NCBI GenBank assembly: GCA_963806735.1
Contig: CAWEBE010000039.1
Location: 37,659 to 101,658, forward strand
DNA: 64,000 nucleotides
Direction: 5' to 3'
Source: CADEFX01 sp963806735
GTDB taxonomy: Bacteria > Pseudomonadota > Alphaproteobacteria > Rhizobiales > Hyphomicrobiaceae
Shown in pieces: positions 7,748-15,666 of this stretch. The notes below the pieces were generated by a model. The model saw nothing but the letters and a program-made list of their open reading frames with translations, did not search any database and was not told where the DNA came from. Positions within the stretch are counted from its first letter, which is position 1, and every line of letters begins with the position of its first letter. The translations under genes and the position numbers were made by a program.

Positions 7748-7888
7748 CTACTTTTTGAGCACCTTCTTCGCTTCCACAAAGGCGTAGTTGTCGGTGATCT
7801 TCTCGCCCTTCTCGTTGACAAACTGGCCGAGCTCCAACTGCTGGATCAGCCGCTCAAGAGCTTCGCGCAGATCCTGTTCCGTCGCCAT
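7748..7888 (-). CDS. 46-residue hypothetical protein
   Basis: The sequence MATEQDLREALERLIQQLEL, GQFVNEKGEKITDNYAFVEA, KKVLKK predicts two helices joined by a loop. It has a start at 7888 with AGGAC upstream; the longer frame to 7972 has an unlikely hydrophobic leader. The charged, well-formed sequence looks like a genuine small protein, but I recognise no family. It converges on the yihY gene ending at 7680. Confidence 0.5.
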   Translation of the reverse strand: MATEQDLREALERLIQQLELGQFVNEKGEKITDNYAFVEAKKVLKK

Positions 7889-8058
7889 GGTTGCGGTCCT
7901 TCGATTGCATAACCAGCACTTAAGAAGGCTTCCGGCAAAAATTGAGAGGGCATTACTGAGCAGCAAGCGCAATCTGTAACGCTAGAGTGGGCGAATAAGC
8001 GAACTGCTGACGCCAGGTCGTGATTTTGGCGCACTTCGAGCGGGCTTCGCACACGTTA

Positions 8059-8083
8059 GGAACGCTCAACAACTCGGGGAGTT
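8059..8083 (+). promoter_or_regulatory. EcfG-like promoter for the 8114 small gene
   Basis: GGAAC at 8059-8063, 16 bases, AGTT at 8080-8083, one mismatch in the -10 box. It lies 30 bases upstream of the ATG at 8114. Confidence 0.5.
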
Positions 8084-8113
8084 ATCGCTGTCTCGCCTGC
8101 AGGAAGGCGCGTC

Positions 8114-8281
8114 ATGCAACAGAAACGTGCGAATTTTTCCACCGATCTCAATCGTCTCCGCACTCGCATCAAGGAAGAGATCAACAAGCTGGAGGCCAGG
8201 ATCGAGGCTGCGAACAAGACGTTGAGCTACCTCCGCATCACCCTCAGCCGTTTCCCCCACAAGAACGAGCGCGCCCAGTGA
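8114..8281 (+). CDS. 55-residue coiled-coil protein
   Basis: The frame from ATG 8114 to TGA 8279-8281 encodes MQQKRANFSTDLNRLRTRIK, then EEINKLEARIEAANKTLSYL and RITLSRFPHKNERAQ. Leucine and isoleucine spacing predicts one continuous amphipathic helix or short coiled coil. AGGAAGG precedes the start at good spacing, and an EcfG-like promoter lies at 8059. The 16 bases from the RBS to the start codon are nearly the same as those before the AI-2E transporter gene at 13105. It overlaps no other gene. Function unknown. Confidence 0.6.
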   Translation: MQQKRANFSTDLNRLRTRIKEEINKLEARIEAANKTLSYLRITLSRFPHKNERAQ

Positions 8282-8348
8282 GCTTCAGTACCGCGCGCAT
8301 GATGAATCAGAGCGGCGAGCGGAGCGGCTCAGGCTGAGCCTTCTTCCC

Positions 8349-9174
8349 TCAATTCGCTTCAGGAGCGGAGCTGCGGCTAAGCACGTGCGTGATTTCCGCG
8401 CCGAACAGCACGATCTGCGCCGAGTAGTACACCCACACCAGCAGCACCACGAGAGAGGCGGCAGCACCGTAGGTCAACTCCAGACCTTGAGTGCCGATGT
8501 ACCAGCCAATAGCGAGCTTGCCGAGATTGAACAGCAGTGCCGTCACGAAGCCTCCGATGAAGGCCTCTCCCCATCTTACTTCGGCGTCGGGAAACCATTT
8601 GAACAGCATGGCGAAGAGCGCTGACAACACGCCAAGCGAGACCGTTAAATTGAGCAACTCCCACGCCAGTGATTGTCCGCTACCCAGCCAGGTCGACAAG
8701 GCCGAGAGCGCCGTACTCACGACCAGGGACAGGGTCAACAGGAAGCCAAGTCCCAGGATGCCCGCGAATGAAATGATATAGGTGCGCAGGTAGAGCCACA
8801 CGCCGGCGCTTTCTGGTTCTTTCGTCTCCCAAATGGCGTTGAGCGCATCCTTGAGCTGAACGACCACACCGAGGGCTGCAACCAGCAGGAGGAACCACGC
8901 CCACCGCACCAGCAATCTTGCCGCTGGTTGGCGAACTCGCGCCCTTGAGCATCGCTTCCACGGCCTGGCTGCCAGTGGGACCAAGCAGCGACCTGAACTG
9001 ACCCGTGAGGCCTTCGCGAACGGCATCCGCGCCGAAGAACACGCCGGCGATGCTCACCACAATCAGGAGCAGCGGCCCCAGAGAAAACACGGAATAGTAC
9101 GCAAGCGCCGCGCCAAGACGGGCATCATGATGACGCACCCAATCATTGGCCGCCGTTTTGATTACGTTCCACAT
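8349..9174 (-). pseudogene. YihY/BrkB family membrane protein, one frameshift
   Basis: The 5' part from 9174 reads MWNVIKTAANDWVRHHDARL, then GAALAYYSVFSLGPLLLIVV and so on to SGKIAGAVGVV. The rest continues in another frame from LLLVAALGVVVQLKDALNAIW to FGAEITHVLSRSS. Removing one base near 8892 gives a protein of about 274 residues that aligns without gaps at the junction to the intact paralogue at 42226-43101. It is a YihY-type inner-membrane protein with six helices. If the extra base is real the gene is broken; if it is an assembly error the gene is intact. No EcfG promoter is visible upstream. Confidence 0.75.
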
Positions 9175-9386
9175 TGCCTTGTCATATCGCCCAGCTCATC
9201 GCCCCCTTCCCTGATCGCACGGCCGGGTGGGCGAGCTGAATTGGGTGCTTTTACAAAACGCACCCGGTTCGGCTTCAACCAGTTTGAGGACGCCTTGGCA
9301 CCCGTACCAAGTTGCGCCAAGCCTCAACCGCCGCGCTGCTGTGAAGTTCCGTTTTACTCCCTGCCGATGGAAGGAAGCAGCGTTTC

Positions 9387-9529
9387 GCATCGTGGGGATC
9401 GACGAAGCCCATCCGTCTCAGGGACGCTTTCCTATATTTCGCCTGTTGCGCAGGCTCTGCTCGGCCGCAGGATCGGCGATGAGGTTGAGATCGGCGGCTG
9501 CCAACGTCGAAATCATCGACGTAACCTAA
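9387..9529 (+). pseudogene. GreA/GreB-type C-terminal domain remnant
   Basis: The frame FRIVGIDEAHPSQG, then in another frame TLSYISPVAQALLGRRIGDE VEI, and in a third ANVEIIDVT before the stop, matches the C-terminal (FKBP-like) domain of the Gre-type factor at 47818-48279 (YRIVGIDEADPKKG, TLSYVSPLAQALMGKEIGD). Two shifts separate the pieces and the N-terminal coiled coil is missing. A fragment of a second gre-like gene lying next to the broken yihY. Confidence 0.7.
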
Positions 9530-9591
9530 AGCGTGATGCGAGGCGGGCGCAGTCGTCCGGCGGACAGCGCAAATGACTAGGCAATAGCCGC

Positions 9592-10641
9592 CTAGCCGAT
9601 GATGCGGCTGGGGACGTATTTCATGCCGAAATGCAGCAGCTGCTCAATAAGCATTGGATAGTCGATGCCGACATGCTTCGCCGAAAGCGCGAAGTCCTCA
9701 TCCTTGGCGATCTGTGGATTAGGGTTTGCCTCTAGCAGGTAGGCGTCCCCGTCCTCATTCATACGATAATCAAGGCGGGCGTAGCCGCTCATGCCCAGGA
9801 GTCGATAGATCTCCTTAGAGGTATCCGCCAATTTCGCCTGCATCTTCTTCGACAATCGTGCGGGCCCAGTCTTCAATCCAACCTGGCGCTGATACTCGGG
9901 GTCCCACTTGGCCCGATCGGACGCAATGAGCGGCTTACCAACCTCCTTCTTTGTCATGGCGAACTCCCACGCCGGCAGCGCCGTCACGCGATCGTTGCCC
10001 ATCACGCCCACGTAGATTTCCCGGCCGTCGATAAACTGCTCGGCAATCGCCGTCGATTTGGTAGTGCGGTGAATGTATTCAACACGCTCCTTGAGCTTTT
10101 CCTCATCGTGAACGATTGAGGCGCTGGAGATGCCGGCCGATCCTTCCTCTGTCAGCGACTTGACAAACAGCGGGAAGGCCAAGCCATCCACCCGCTTCAC
10201 AGCGCGGCGCTTCGGGAAGATGGCGAACTCGGGTACTTTGAAGCCATGATACGCCAGAATCTTCTTGGTCAGGGCCTTGTCGCGCGCCAGCGTCAGGCCC
10301 CGCGGATTACAGCCAGTATAAGGTTGCTTGCGCAGCTCCAAGTAGCTGACCACGTGCGCATCGAAATGTCCGATACCGCCGAACTCCTCAACGAGGTTGA
10401 AGGCGACGTGGGGCTTATGGGCATCGATTGCACCACGGATTGTTGCGAGGTCGTCCGAAACGCCGATCGAGAAGATCTCGTGGCCAAGGCTTTCGATCGC
10501 GTCCCTGACATCGAACTCGGTCTTGCGCAACTCGCGCTGTTTCTCGCTGAAGTCCTTGAGGTCGCCTTCAGGCAACAGCTTTTCATCCGCCAGCATGATG
10601 ACGCGGAGCTTCTTGCACTGCGCCCTTGCTTTCCTGGTCAT
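9592..10641 (-). CDS. ATP-grasp ligase, D-alanine-D-alanine ligase-like
   Basis: About 349 residues. The N-terminal domain (LRVIMLADEKLLPEGDLKDF) has a Rossmann-like strand. The central part carries HVAFNLVEEFGG and PYTGCNPRGLTLARDKALTK, followed by FPLFVKSLTEEGSAGIS (the nucleotide-binding lysine and flexible loop) and IAEQFIDGREIYVGVMG. The C-terminal metal site is YARLDYRMNEDGDAYLLEANPNP. This is the ATP-grasp order of Ddl-like enzymes, though several family members join other carboxylate and amine substrates, so peptidoglycan synthesis is not proven. The ATG at 10641 is preferred to the TTG at 10653. It lies 32 bases after the ferritin-like gene and probably shares its stress-linked transcript. 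Confidence 0.75.
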   Translation of the reverse strand: MTRKARAQCKKLRVIMLADEKLLPEGDLKDFSEKQRELRKTEFDVRDAIESLGHEIFSIGVSDDLATIRGAIDAHKPHVAFNLVEEFGGIGHFDAHVVSYLELRKQPYTGCNPRGLTLARDKALTKKILAYHGFKVPEFAIFPKRRAVKRVDGLAFPLFVKSLTEEGSAGISSASIVHDEEKLKERVEYIHRTTKSTAIAEQFIDGREIYVGVMGNDRVTALPAWEFAMTKKEVGKPLIASDRAKWDPEYQRQVGLKTGPARLSKKMQAKLADTSKEIYRLLGMSGYARLDYRMNEDGDAYLLEANPNPQIAKDEDFALSAKHVGIDYPMLIEQLLHFGMKYVPSRIIG

Positions 10642-10673
10642 GGCGGTTCGCAAATGGCCGTCCGGTCAAGCTG

Positions 10674-11156
10674 CTATTTGCCGGACTTGTTGATGGTTGT
10701 AACGGCGATGTGGGTGAGCTTGTGGTTGGCCGCCTTCTCTTGGTCGAGAATTTCGGACAGCAGGTCGTGCGCCTCGGTCTCCCCCAGCGCCTTCGCCCAC
10801 TCGCGCAGCGTGCCGTAGCGGGCGATCTCGTAGTGCTCGACCGCCTGGCAGCAGCCGATTATCGCGGCGTGCTTGGCGACCGTGCCCTTGGCTTCCTTGA
10901 TGGCGCCAGCGGTCTCTTGGAGCAATCCTTCGATCGCGTCGCACTTCTCCCCTGACGCTTTCTTGCCAATCGATTTGAACACGGCCTGCAGGGTTTTGAT
11001 CTGGCCCTTTGTCTCCGCCAGATGGCCCTGAAGGGTGGCCTTTAGATCAGCGTTGGTGACCGCGTCGATGACGTTGGGAAGGGCTTTGGTGATCGCGTTT
11101 TCGGCGTAGTAGACGTCCTGAAGGGTGTGCTCGAACGCGTCGGCGAGGGTTTTCAT
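10674..11156 (-). CDS. Ferritin-like DUF892 protein (YciE family)
   Basis: 160 residues. It starts MKTLADAFEHTLQDVYYAEN with the family motif D-x-Y-x-A-E-x, followed by LPNVIDAVTNADLKATLQGH, ETKGQIKTLQAVFK, a cysteine-containing KCDAIEGLL, and QAVEHYEIARYGTL with the second metal-ligand E-H-x-x-x-x-R-Y motif. It closes with LLSEILDQEKAANHKL. Four helices carrying Glu and His ligands form a di-iron-like site. Family members are stress-induced and of unsettled function. GGAG precedes the ATG at 11156, and a GGAAC/GGTT promoter lies at 11184. A longer second copy is encoded at 15070-15657. The next gene downstream is the ATP-grasp ligase. Confidence 0.85.
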   Translation of the reverse strand: MKTLADAFEHTLQDVYYAENAITKALPNVIDAVTNADLKATLQGHLAETKGQIKTLQAVFKSIGKKASGEKCDAIEGLLQETAGAIKEAKGTVAKHAAIIGCCQAVEHYEIARYGTLREWAKALGETEAHDLLSEILDQEKAANHKLTHIAVTTINKSGK

Positions 11157-11183
11157 GGGATTCTCCGGGAGGGCTCGCCTTGA

Positions 11184-11208
11184 AACCCTCAAGCAACCGC
11201 TTGGTTCC
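11184..11208 (-). promoter_or_regulatory. EcfG-like promoter for the DUF892 gene
   Basis: Minus strand: GGAAC, 16 bases, GGTT; one mismatch in the -10 box. It lies 28 bases upstream of the ATG at 11156, just before the stop of the AI-2E gene. Confidence 0.45.
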
Positions 11209-11209
11209 T

Positions 11210-13105
11210 TCACGCAATCGCCGGACGTACTGGTAAGCGTTCGGACTGGCTAGGATCGACCTGCAGACGCTGCATGCTCTCCCGCACGCAGATCCGCAAC
11301 GCCTCAGTCAATGACGCCGCCGCGAAATGCGCGCCCACCGCAACCCGCCAATCTTCGATTTTCTCTTTTTCATCCTCCCCGAGCATCCAGAAGCCAGCCA
11401 GAAGCTTGGCGCCGGGCATCACACGTTTGAGACGACGAACCAGATATCGCACATGCGCCGGCTTCGAGGCGGTGCCGAAATACGAGAGGCACACGAGGGG
11501 TGCATCGACCGTATCCAGCTTGAAACCCTTGGCACTCGCCACGTCTGCAAACGGCTGCACCCACGCGTCGATGCCATGGTTTTTCAAGAGCTGGGCAAGC
11601 ATGGTACAGGCGGCCTCGTCCAATGCGCTTCGACTGGCGATGCATAGGACTGGATAGGGCACGAGCCATTCGTCTGGCATGCTGCCCTTGGAGGCAATAG
11701 GGATGCTCGTTGATGCGATCCCTTCCGGGGTCACGTCAGTGTAGTCGTCCAGGTCGTCCACGATCTCCTCGATCGTGTCGCGAATTTCGAGTTGCTTCTC
11801 GCGCTCCAGCTTACCTTGCGCAGCGTCCGATTGTGCCCGCGCCAGCGCCCGCATCGGCACGGCATCGTAGTAGGCAGAAAGTGTCTGCTCCTTCAGCGCC
11901 TGCTCAGCCTGATCGGCCGCCTCTGTCGCATCGCCCGCCAGGAGGCGCTGATAGAAGCGCTCCTCGGGCTCTAGTGCGGGCTCGTCACCCAGTATGACCT
12001 CAACAAATTGCAGGGCCTCGATGTGCCTGCCCAACACGACAAGGCATACGGTCAGCGGGGTCGCCAGCAGAAGCCCAATCGGCCCCCACAAGACCGTCCA
12101 GAATAGCGTCGACACCACCACGGCTATCGGCGAGAGCCCGGTGTGGTGCCCGTAGAGGACAGGCTCAATAACGTGGCCGGCGAGCGGCTCCGACACAATG
12201 AACAAGGCTGCAGTCGCGAGCACCATGGACCAGCCGGGATCTACGGCGGCAGCCAGCACAATGGGAAAGAACGCTGCAATGAAGGACCCCACGAACGGCA
12301 CAAAACGCATGAGGCCCGCCAAGATGCCCCAGAGCACAGCATTGGGCACACCAATGAGCCACAGGCCCACGCCGATGACGCAACCAAATCCCGCATTCAG
12401 CACCGTCTGCATGAGAAAGAAGCGGCTGAGGCGGACTGCTGCGTCATCCAGAGCCGCCGTGGTGCGTTGCAGATCGGCAGTTCCCGCCAGCCGAAGAAAG
12501 CGGTCACGAAGGTCTTCCCTTTGCAGCAGAAGAAAGACGAGGAAGAGAACGGTTAGTGCACTGGTCGCCAAGGGCGACAAGAGTGGACGCACCAAGTTAG
12601 CGATGGCTTCCAGGCCTCTTAGTTCAGGTTGCCGCACCTCCACCGGAATCGGCTTTTGTCCCGATGGTGCGCCGGCCGGGGCCTGCTTGGTGATTTCTTC
12701 CTGCAAGTCGCGCAGGGTGTCGCCGGCTCGATCCAAGGCGCCGGATGTAAACGACGTGCCGCTCAGCGCGCGCACCTTGGCGCGCAGATTGCTCTCGTAC
12801 TTTGGCAGCTCCTCAGCAAGTTGGGTGATCTGCACCGCAATCGTGGAGCCCAATGCCGCAATCACACCTATCGCAATCAGAACAGTGAGGACGACCGACG
12901 GGGCGCGCCACAGCCCCCAGTTTCGTAAGAGGCGGATGAGCGGCGCCAGAATAAAGGCGAGCAGGCCAGCGATCACGAGCGGCTCGAGGATGGCCCGGCC
13001 GACGTAGAGGAAAAGTAAGATGAGAGCGGCGACGATCAGCCCGCTTGCAAGTTTGGAAATATTGCCTTGGCGTGGCCCCCGGAGCGCGAAATGCCTCGCC
13101 GCCAT
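11210..13105 (-). CDS. AI-2E family transporter with long C-terminal extension
   Basis: 631 residues. Residues 1-360 form the eight-helix AI-2E/PerM membrane domain: two N-terminal helices (LASGLIVAALILLFLYVGRA, VIAGLLAFILAPLIRLL), a soluble segment after VQITQLAEELPKYESNLRAK, and late helices with FVPFVGSFIAAFFPIVLA and GHVIEPVLYG. Typical members stop near 350-380 residues. Here a charged stretch (to about 470) is followed by an alpha/beta domain (VLCIASRSALDEAACTMLAQ, DAPLVCLSYFG, RVMPGAKLLAGFWMLGEDE) resembling a cobalamin-binding or response-regulator fold. AGGAAGGAAGG precedes the ATG at 13105. The substrate is unknown; the family exports various small molecules. Confidence 0.8.
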   Translation of the reverse strand: MAARHFALRGPRQGNISKLASGLIVAALILLFLYVGRAILEPLVIAGLLAFILAPLIRLLRNWGLWRAPSVVLTVLIAIGVIAALGSTIAVQITQLAEELPKYESNLRAKVRALSGTSFTSGALDRAGDTLRDLQEEITKQAPAGAPSGQKPIPVEVRQPELRGLEAIANLVRPLLSPLATSALTVLFLVFLLLQREDLRDRFLRLAGTADLQRTTAALDDAAVRLSRFFLMQTVLNAGFGCVIGVGLWLIGVPNAVLWGILAGLMRFVPFVGSFIAAFFPIVLAAAVDPGWSMVLATAALFIVSEPLAGHVIEPVLYGHHTGLSPIAVVVSTLFWTVLWGPIGLLLATPLTVCLVVLGRHIEALQFVEVILGDEPALEPEERFYQRLLAGDATEAADQAEQALKEQTLSAYYDAVPMRALARAQSDAAQGKLEREKQLEIRDTIEEIVDDLDDYTDVTPEGIASTSIPIASKGSMPDEWLVPYPVLCIASRSALDEAACTMLAQLLKNHGIDAWVQPFADVASAKGFKLDTVDAPLVCLSYFGTASKPAHVRYLVRRLKRVMPGAKLLAGFWMLGEDEKEKIEDWRVAVGAHFAAASLTEALRICVRESMQRLQVDPSQSERLPVRPAIA

Positions 13106-13131
13106 GACGCGCCTTCCTTCCTGGCAGCCCT

Positions 13132-13170
13132 GAAAAAGACGACCGCCGGGATGGGCTCCACCCCGGCGGC
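13132..13170 (-). terminator. Intrinsic terminator after csbD
   Basis: Minus strand: a 9-bp GC stem (GCCGCCGGG / CCCGGCGGT) with a 12-base loop followed by CGTCTTTTT. It ends the transcript of the CsbD gene, 20 bases after its stop. Confidence 0.65.
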
Positions 13171-13190
13171 TACGTCACGTCGGCGCTCGT

Positions 13191-13391
13191 TCAGGGCAAC
13201 CGCTTGAACCAATCGTCGACCTCGTTCCGGGTCTGATCCTTCGCGTAGCCATAGCGCTGCTGAATCTTGCCTTCGAGCTGATCGCGCTTGCCGTTGATCT
13301 CGGTCAAATCATCATCGGTGAGCTTGCCCCACTGCTCCTTGACCTTGCCGGTGAACTGTTTCCAGTTACCCTCAATGCGATTCCAATCCAT
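13191..13391 (-). CDS. CsbD family stress protein
   Basis: 66 residues, MDWNRIEGNWKQFTGKVKEQ, then WGKLTDDDLTEINGKRDQLE and GKIQQRYGYAKDQTRNEVDD. This is the complete CsbD pattern: W-x-x-x-x-G-x-W-x-Q-x-x-G-x-x-K-x-x-W-G-K-L at the N-terminus and a repeat helix ending in Q-x-x-Y-G. The start at 13391 has CGGAG about 9 bases upstream; the longer frame to 13442 is not family-like. CsbD proteins are small soluble proteins strongly induced by general stress; their biochemical role is not known. A terminator follows at 13132. The spacing to the DUF883-like gene (about 115 bases) suggests a separate promoter, but I see no clear EcfG box there. Confidence 0.9.
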   Translation of the reverse strand: MDWNRIEGNWKQFTGKVKEQWGKLTDDDLTEINGKRDQLEGKIQQRYGYAKDQTRNEVDDWFKRLP

Positions 13392-13506
13392 TAATACATA
13401 CTCCGTGTTGGTCCTGAGCCTGATGGTGAGGCTTGATATCAAACGCCCACGGGCGCTAGGTGTTGCAGCGGACTGTTCACTTTAGCGCCGGGCATGGCGC
13501 CGAGGG

Positions 13507-13812
13507 CTAACTCTGCTTCTTCCAAAGCGCCCCGAGTGCGAACGCCAGTCCGGCCGCCACCACCAATGTCGCAATTGGCTGTTCGCGCAGCGATTTTTCT
13601 ACGTAGGGTTTGAAATTCTTTGCTGCTTCCTGGGCCTTGTCGCTGCAGGCGCGCGCCTGGTCTCCCAAGCTGTCGATCATTTCCTCGGCTTTTTCGGTAA
13701 TTGCCCCAAGCCGATCGTTGGCGCTTTCGACCATTCCCTCAACCCGATCCTTCGCTGGCGCCTTGGCCGACGTGGAGTAGTCGAGGGGGTAATCCGCTTT
13801 CTGGTAAGTCAT
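13507..13812 (-). CDS. DUF883/ElaB-like ribosome- or membrane-anchored stress protein
   Basis: 101 residues: a polar start (MTYQKADYPLDYSTSAKAPA), a long helix rich in Ala, Asp and Glu (VEGMVESANDRLGAITEKAE, EMIDSLGDQARACSDKAQEA) and one C-terminal membrane helix (PIATLVVAAGLAFALGALWK). This is the architecture of the ElaB/YqjD/DUF883 group, C-tail-anchored proteins made in stationary phase. CAGGAG precedes the ATG at 13812; the upstream in-frame codon at 13839 is less likely. An EcfG-like promoter lies at 13842. The terminal WKK is typical of the group. Confidence 0.75.
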   Translation of the reverse strand: MTYQKADYPLDYSTSAKAPAKDRVEGMVESANDRLGAITEKAEEMIDSLGDQARACSDKAQEAAKNFKPYVEKSLREQPIATLVVAAGLAFALGALWKKQS

Positions 13813-13841
13813 TGACTGCTCCTGTTGCGGCAGGCTCACAC

Positions 13842-13866
13842 AACGCCCCAGATCGCACTTGGTTCA
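13842..13866 (-). promoter_or_regulatory. EcfG-like promoter for the DUF883-like gene
   Basis: Minus strand: TGAAC, 16 bases, CGTT, one mismatch in the -35 box. It lies 30 bases upstream of the ATG at 13812. Confidence 0.55.
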
Positions 13867-13991
13867 GATTTCAACCATGGTCATGCACCAGGTGATTGGC
13901 CTGAGGCCAAGGGTTTTCAAACTCGGCTGTCCCCGTCAGCCGACCAGCAGCGTTGTTTTCCGCGTCCAAAGATAGAATTCGAACAGGAGAA

Positions 13992-14018
13992 GCCGCTCGC
14001 ACCGAGCGGCTTTCCTCT
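13992..14018 (+). terminator. Intrinsic terminator without an upstream gene
   Basis: 8-bp stem GCCGCTCG / CGAGCGGC, 3-base loop, then TTTCCTCTT. No protein gene ends before it on the plus strand; the 13870-13990 stretch may encode a small RNA. Confidence 0.5.
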
Positions 14019-14157
14019 TGTGTGCGCCGCCACGCACTTGCGTTGTGTGCGGACCGATGACGTTTCCCGTTGCGCTAGTCATCTCGGATGAGGCCGGCCG
14101 ATGGCGAGGCCAAACTGGAAGAGGTGTTCAGGTATCTCAAGTCCAAGGAGGCCAGTT

Positions 14158-14508
14158 ATGAAGTGGTTGCAAAGCGCGTCGATAGCTGTGTTGCCATGGT
14201 TGGCTTTGACCGTGTCACTCAGTGCGCAGACGGGCGATCCAGGGCTAGAACTCGCGTTCATGTCCGTTACGACCAGCGTGACCCTGCTCAATGAAGGCGG
14301 GAAATACGTAGCTGTGGATCTGAAACATATCCCCGAAGGTGGCCAATACCGCATGGATAAGGACGCGACGATTGCCCGCGTGGGACCGGGAGCGGCCCCT
14401 GGAACGACCCGGGTGCGTTATGCTGCCGCCCAATTGAGTCCGGGCGGATGCCCGTTCATGACCACATTCGATCTGCCTGACACCGAGTATGCCAAGGCGT
14501 GCGGCTAA
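14158..14508 (+). CDS. Exported hypothetical protein
   Basis: 116 residues with a signal peptide (MKWLQSASIAVLPWLALTVS, cleavage near LSAQ-TGD). The mature part is short and beta-rich (LELAFMSVTTSVTLLNEGGK, YVAVDLKHIPEGGQYRMDKD, PGTTRVRYAAAQLSPGGC). The start at 14158 has AAGGAGG at ideal spacing. I do not recognise the family. A single cysteine pair near the C-terminus (GGCPF, AKACG) could form a disulfide. The last 20 bases overlap the SET-domain fragment that follows, which may mark a recombination joint at the end of this gene. Confidence 0.65.
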   Translation: MKWLQSASIAVLPWLALTVSLSAQTGDPGLELAFMSVTTSVTLLNEGGKYVAVDLKHIPEGGQYRMDKDATIARVGPGAAPGTTRVRYAAAQLSPGGCPFMTTFDLPDTEYAKACG

Positions 14509-14746
14509 AGGCGCCACGGCCATCATGGAGCTAGGGGTCAATAAGAACATTGACGGCTTCGACAAAGGCAACGGCGCGGCACTCATCAATCACAGTCGGG
14601 CAAACCCCAACTGTTTCTTGCTGCGTCAGAAGGAGAAGGTGTGGCTGGTGGCAGGAATAGAGGGCATCAAGGCCGGCGAGGAGCTGACCTTTGACTACGG
14701 CAGCGATTATTTTCCTCGAAGGGCACGTGGTCAGAGGGCCAAGTAG
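14489..14746 (+). pseudogene. SET domain protein, C-terminal half only
   Basis: The frame reads AIMELGVNKNIDG, then GNGAALINHSRANPNCFLLR, VWLVAGIEGIKAGEELTFDY and GSDYFPRR. This is the second half of a SET methyltransferase domain: the N-H-S substrate and cofactor pocket motif, the P-N-C segment and the G-E-E-L-T-F-D-Y motif with its catalytic Tyr. The first half (Y-x-G motif) is absent. The frame starts inside the end of the upstream exported-protein gene, and no RBS precedes an ATG. Bacterial SET proteins methylate lysines in proteins. This copy is probably inactive. Confidence 0.7.
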
Positions 14747-15069
14747 GCGAGCCGGTCAGCTTCAACTGAATGTCGGCCATCAGGCCTGTCGCTCATTCTG
14801 CGCAAGGGCGACGCTCCCGCCACCTGCTGCTTGGGTTGCCGAGTAGGAACGCATCCAAAGCGGTGACACTGGGGCTCAGGGTGCGCTGAAAACGGAGGCT
14901 GTGCGCGCGGAGATGAAGTGATTCCATCCATGGCGGCAGGCTCCGCGCTACAGAGCTGCGCACACTGGGAAGGCGCGCGCGTTGCGCCTGTGAGCTACAT
15001 CACCCAAGATTTGCTTAGCAGAAGCCGCAAGAATTCGCGAATGTGTGCTCGATCTTGGGCGATAGTTTT
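14747..15069. other. Intergenic with a 3' scrap of a yihY gene (14879-14922, +)
   Basis: At 14879-14922 the plus strand reads ALKTEAVRAEMK and a stop, nearly the same as the last residues of the YihY protein encoded at 6760-7680 (ELKTEVARAEVK). The similarity continues at DNA level for about 20 bases past the stop. No other gene is seen here. Confidence 0.6.
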
Positions 15070-15657
15070 TCAGGCCGCCTTGCGACCATTCCGTTTCTGA
15101 CGCCGCGCGATATTGCTGCGCTTTCCCCCTCTCTGCCCTGACTTGGCTCGCTTGCCTCCCGCCATGGCATTGACGCGGCCTTCTGCAATCCGGTTGAGCT
15201 TTTGGTCCGCCGCCTTCTCTTCCTCAAGATTTGCTTCGAGGATATCGGCGAAATCGTTTCGGCCCAATTCGCGCGCCCAGGCGATGAGCGCACCGTAGCG
15301 CGTGATCTCGTAGTGCTCGACGGCCTGGGCCGATGAGATGATAGCGGCATCGAGGACCTTCTTGTCGCTAATCTCGCCGACAAGGTCCTCGCTCTCACTA
15401 ATAAGGCCGTTGATGCCTGGGCATCGGGTGCCTTTGGGCTTCTCCTCGCGCATCTCAAAAATCTGCGCGAGCCGCTGCACCTGCCCTTCGGTCTCTTTGA
15501 GATGATCCTTCAAACCCTTCTTGAGCTGAGGGTTCGTTGCACTTTCGATCAGCTCAGGCAGCGCTTTCAGGATCTGATTTTCGGCGTAATAGATATCCTT
15601 GAGGCCATGCTCGAACAGCTCTTCCAGCGTGCTGATCTCTTTCGAAAACAGTCCCAT
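15070..15657 (-). CDS. Ferritin-like DUF892 protein with basic tail
   Basis: 195 residues. Residues 1-160 follow the YciE pattern: TLEELFEHGLKDIYYAENQI, ILKALPELIESATNPQLKKG, LKETEGQVQRLAQIFEMREE, then QAVEHYEITRYGALIAWARE and ILEANLEEEKAADQKLNRIA. The Glu and His ligands of the ferritin-like bundle are present. Unlike the copy at 10674, it carries a 35-residue Lys/Arg/Gly-rich tail (GGKRAKSGQRGGKRSNIARR) that could bind DNA, as in Dps proteins; that is an inference. AGGTGG precedes the ATG at 15657. It follows the FAD/Rieske gene after 9 bases, so the two are cotranscribed from the EcfG promoter at 17419. Confidence 0.85.
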   Translation of the reverse strand: MGLFSKEISTLEELFEHGLKDIYYAENQILKALPELIESATNPQLKKGLKDHLKETEGQVQRLAQIFEMREEKPKGTRCPGINGLISESEDLVGEISDKKVLDAAIISSAQAVEHYEITRYGALIAWARELGRNDFADILEANLEEEKAADQKLNRIAEGRVNAMAGGKRAKSGQRGGKRSNIARRQKRNGRKAA

Positions 15658-15666
15658 GTCATCCAC

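Noticed and set aside
10246..10818. 190-residue plus-strand frame
   Set aside because: Antisense to the ATP-grasp and DUF892 genes; no domain.
12198..13007. 269-residue open frame on the plus strand
   Set aside because: Antisense to the AI-2E transporter; rich in Arg/Ser/Thr with no recognisable fold.
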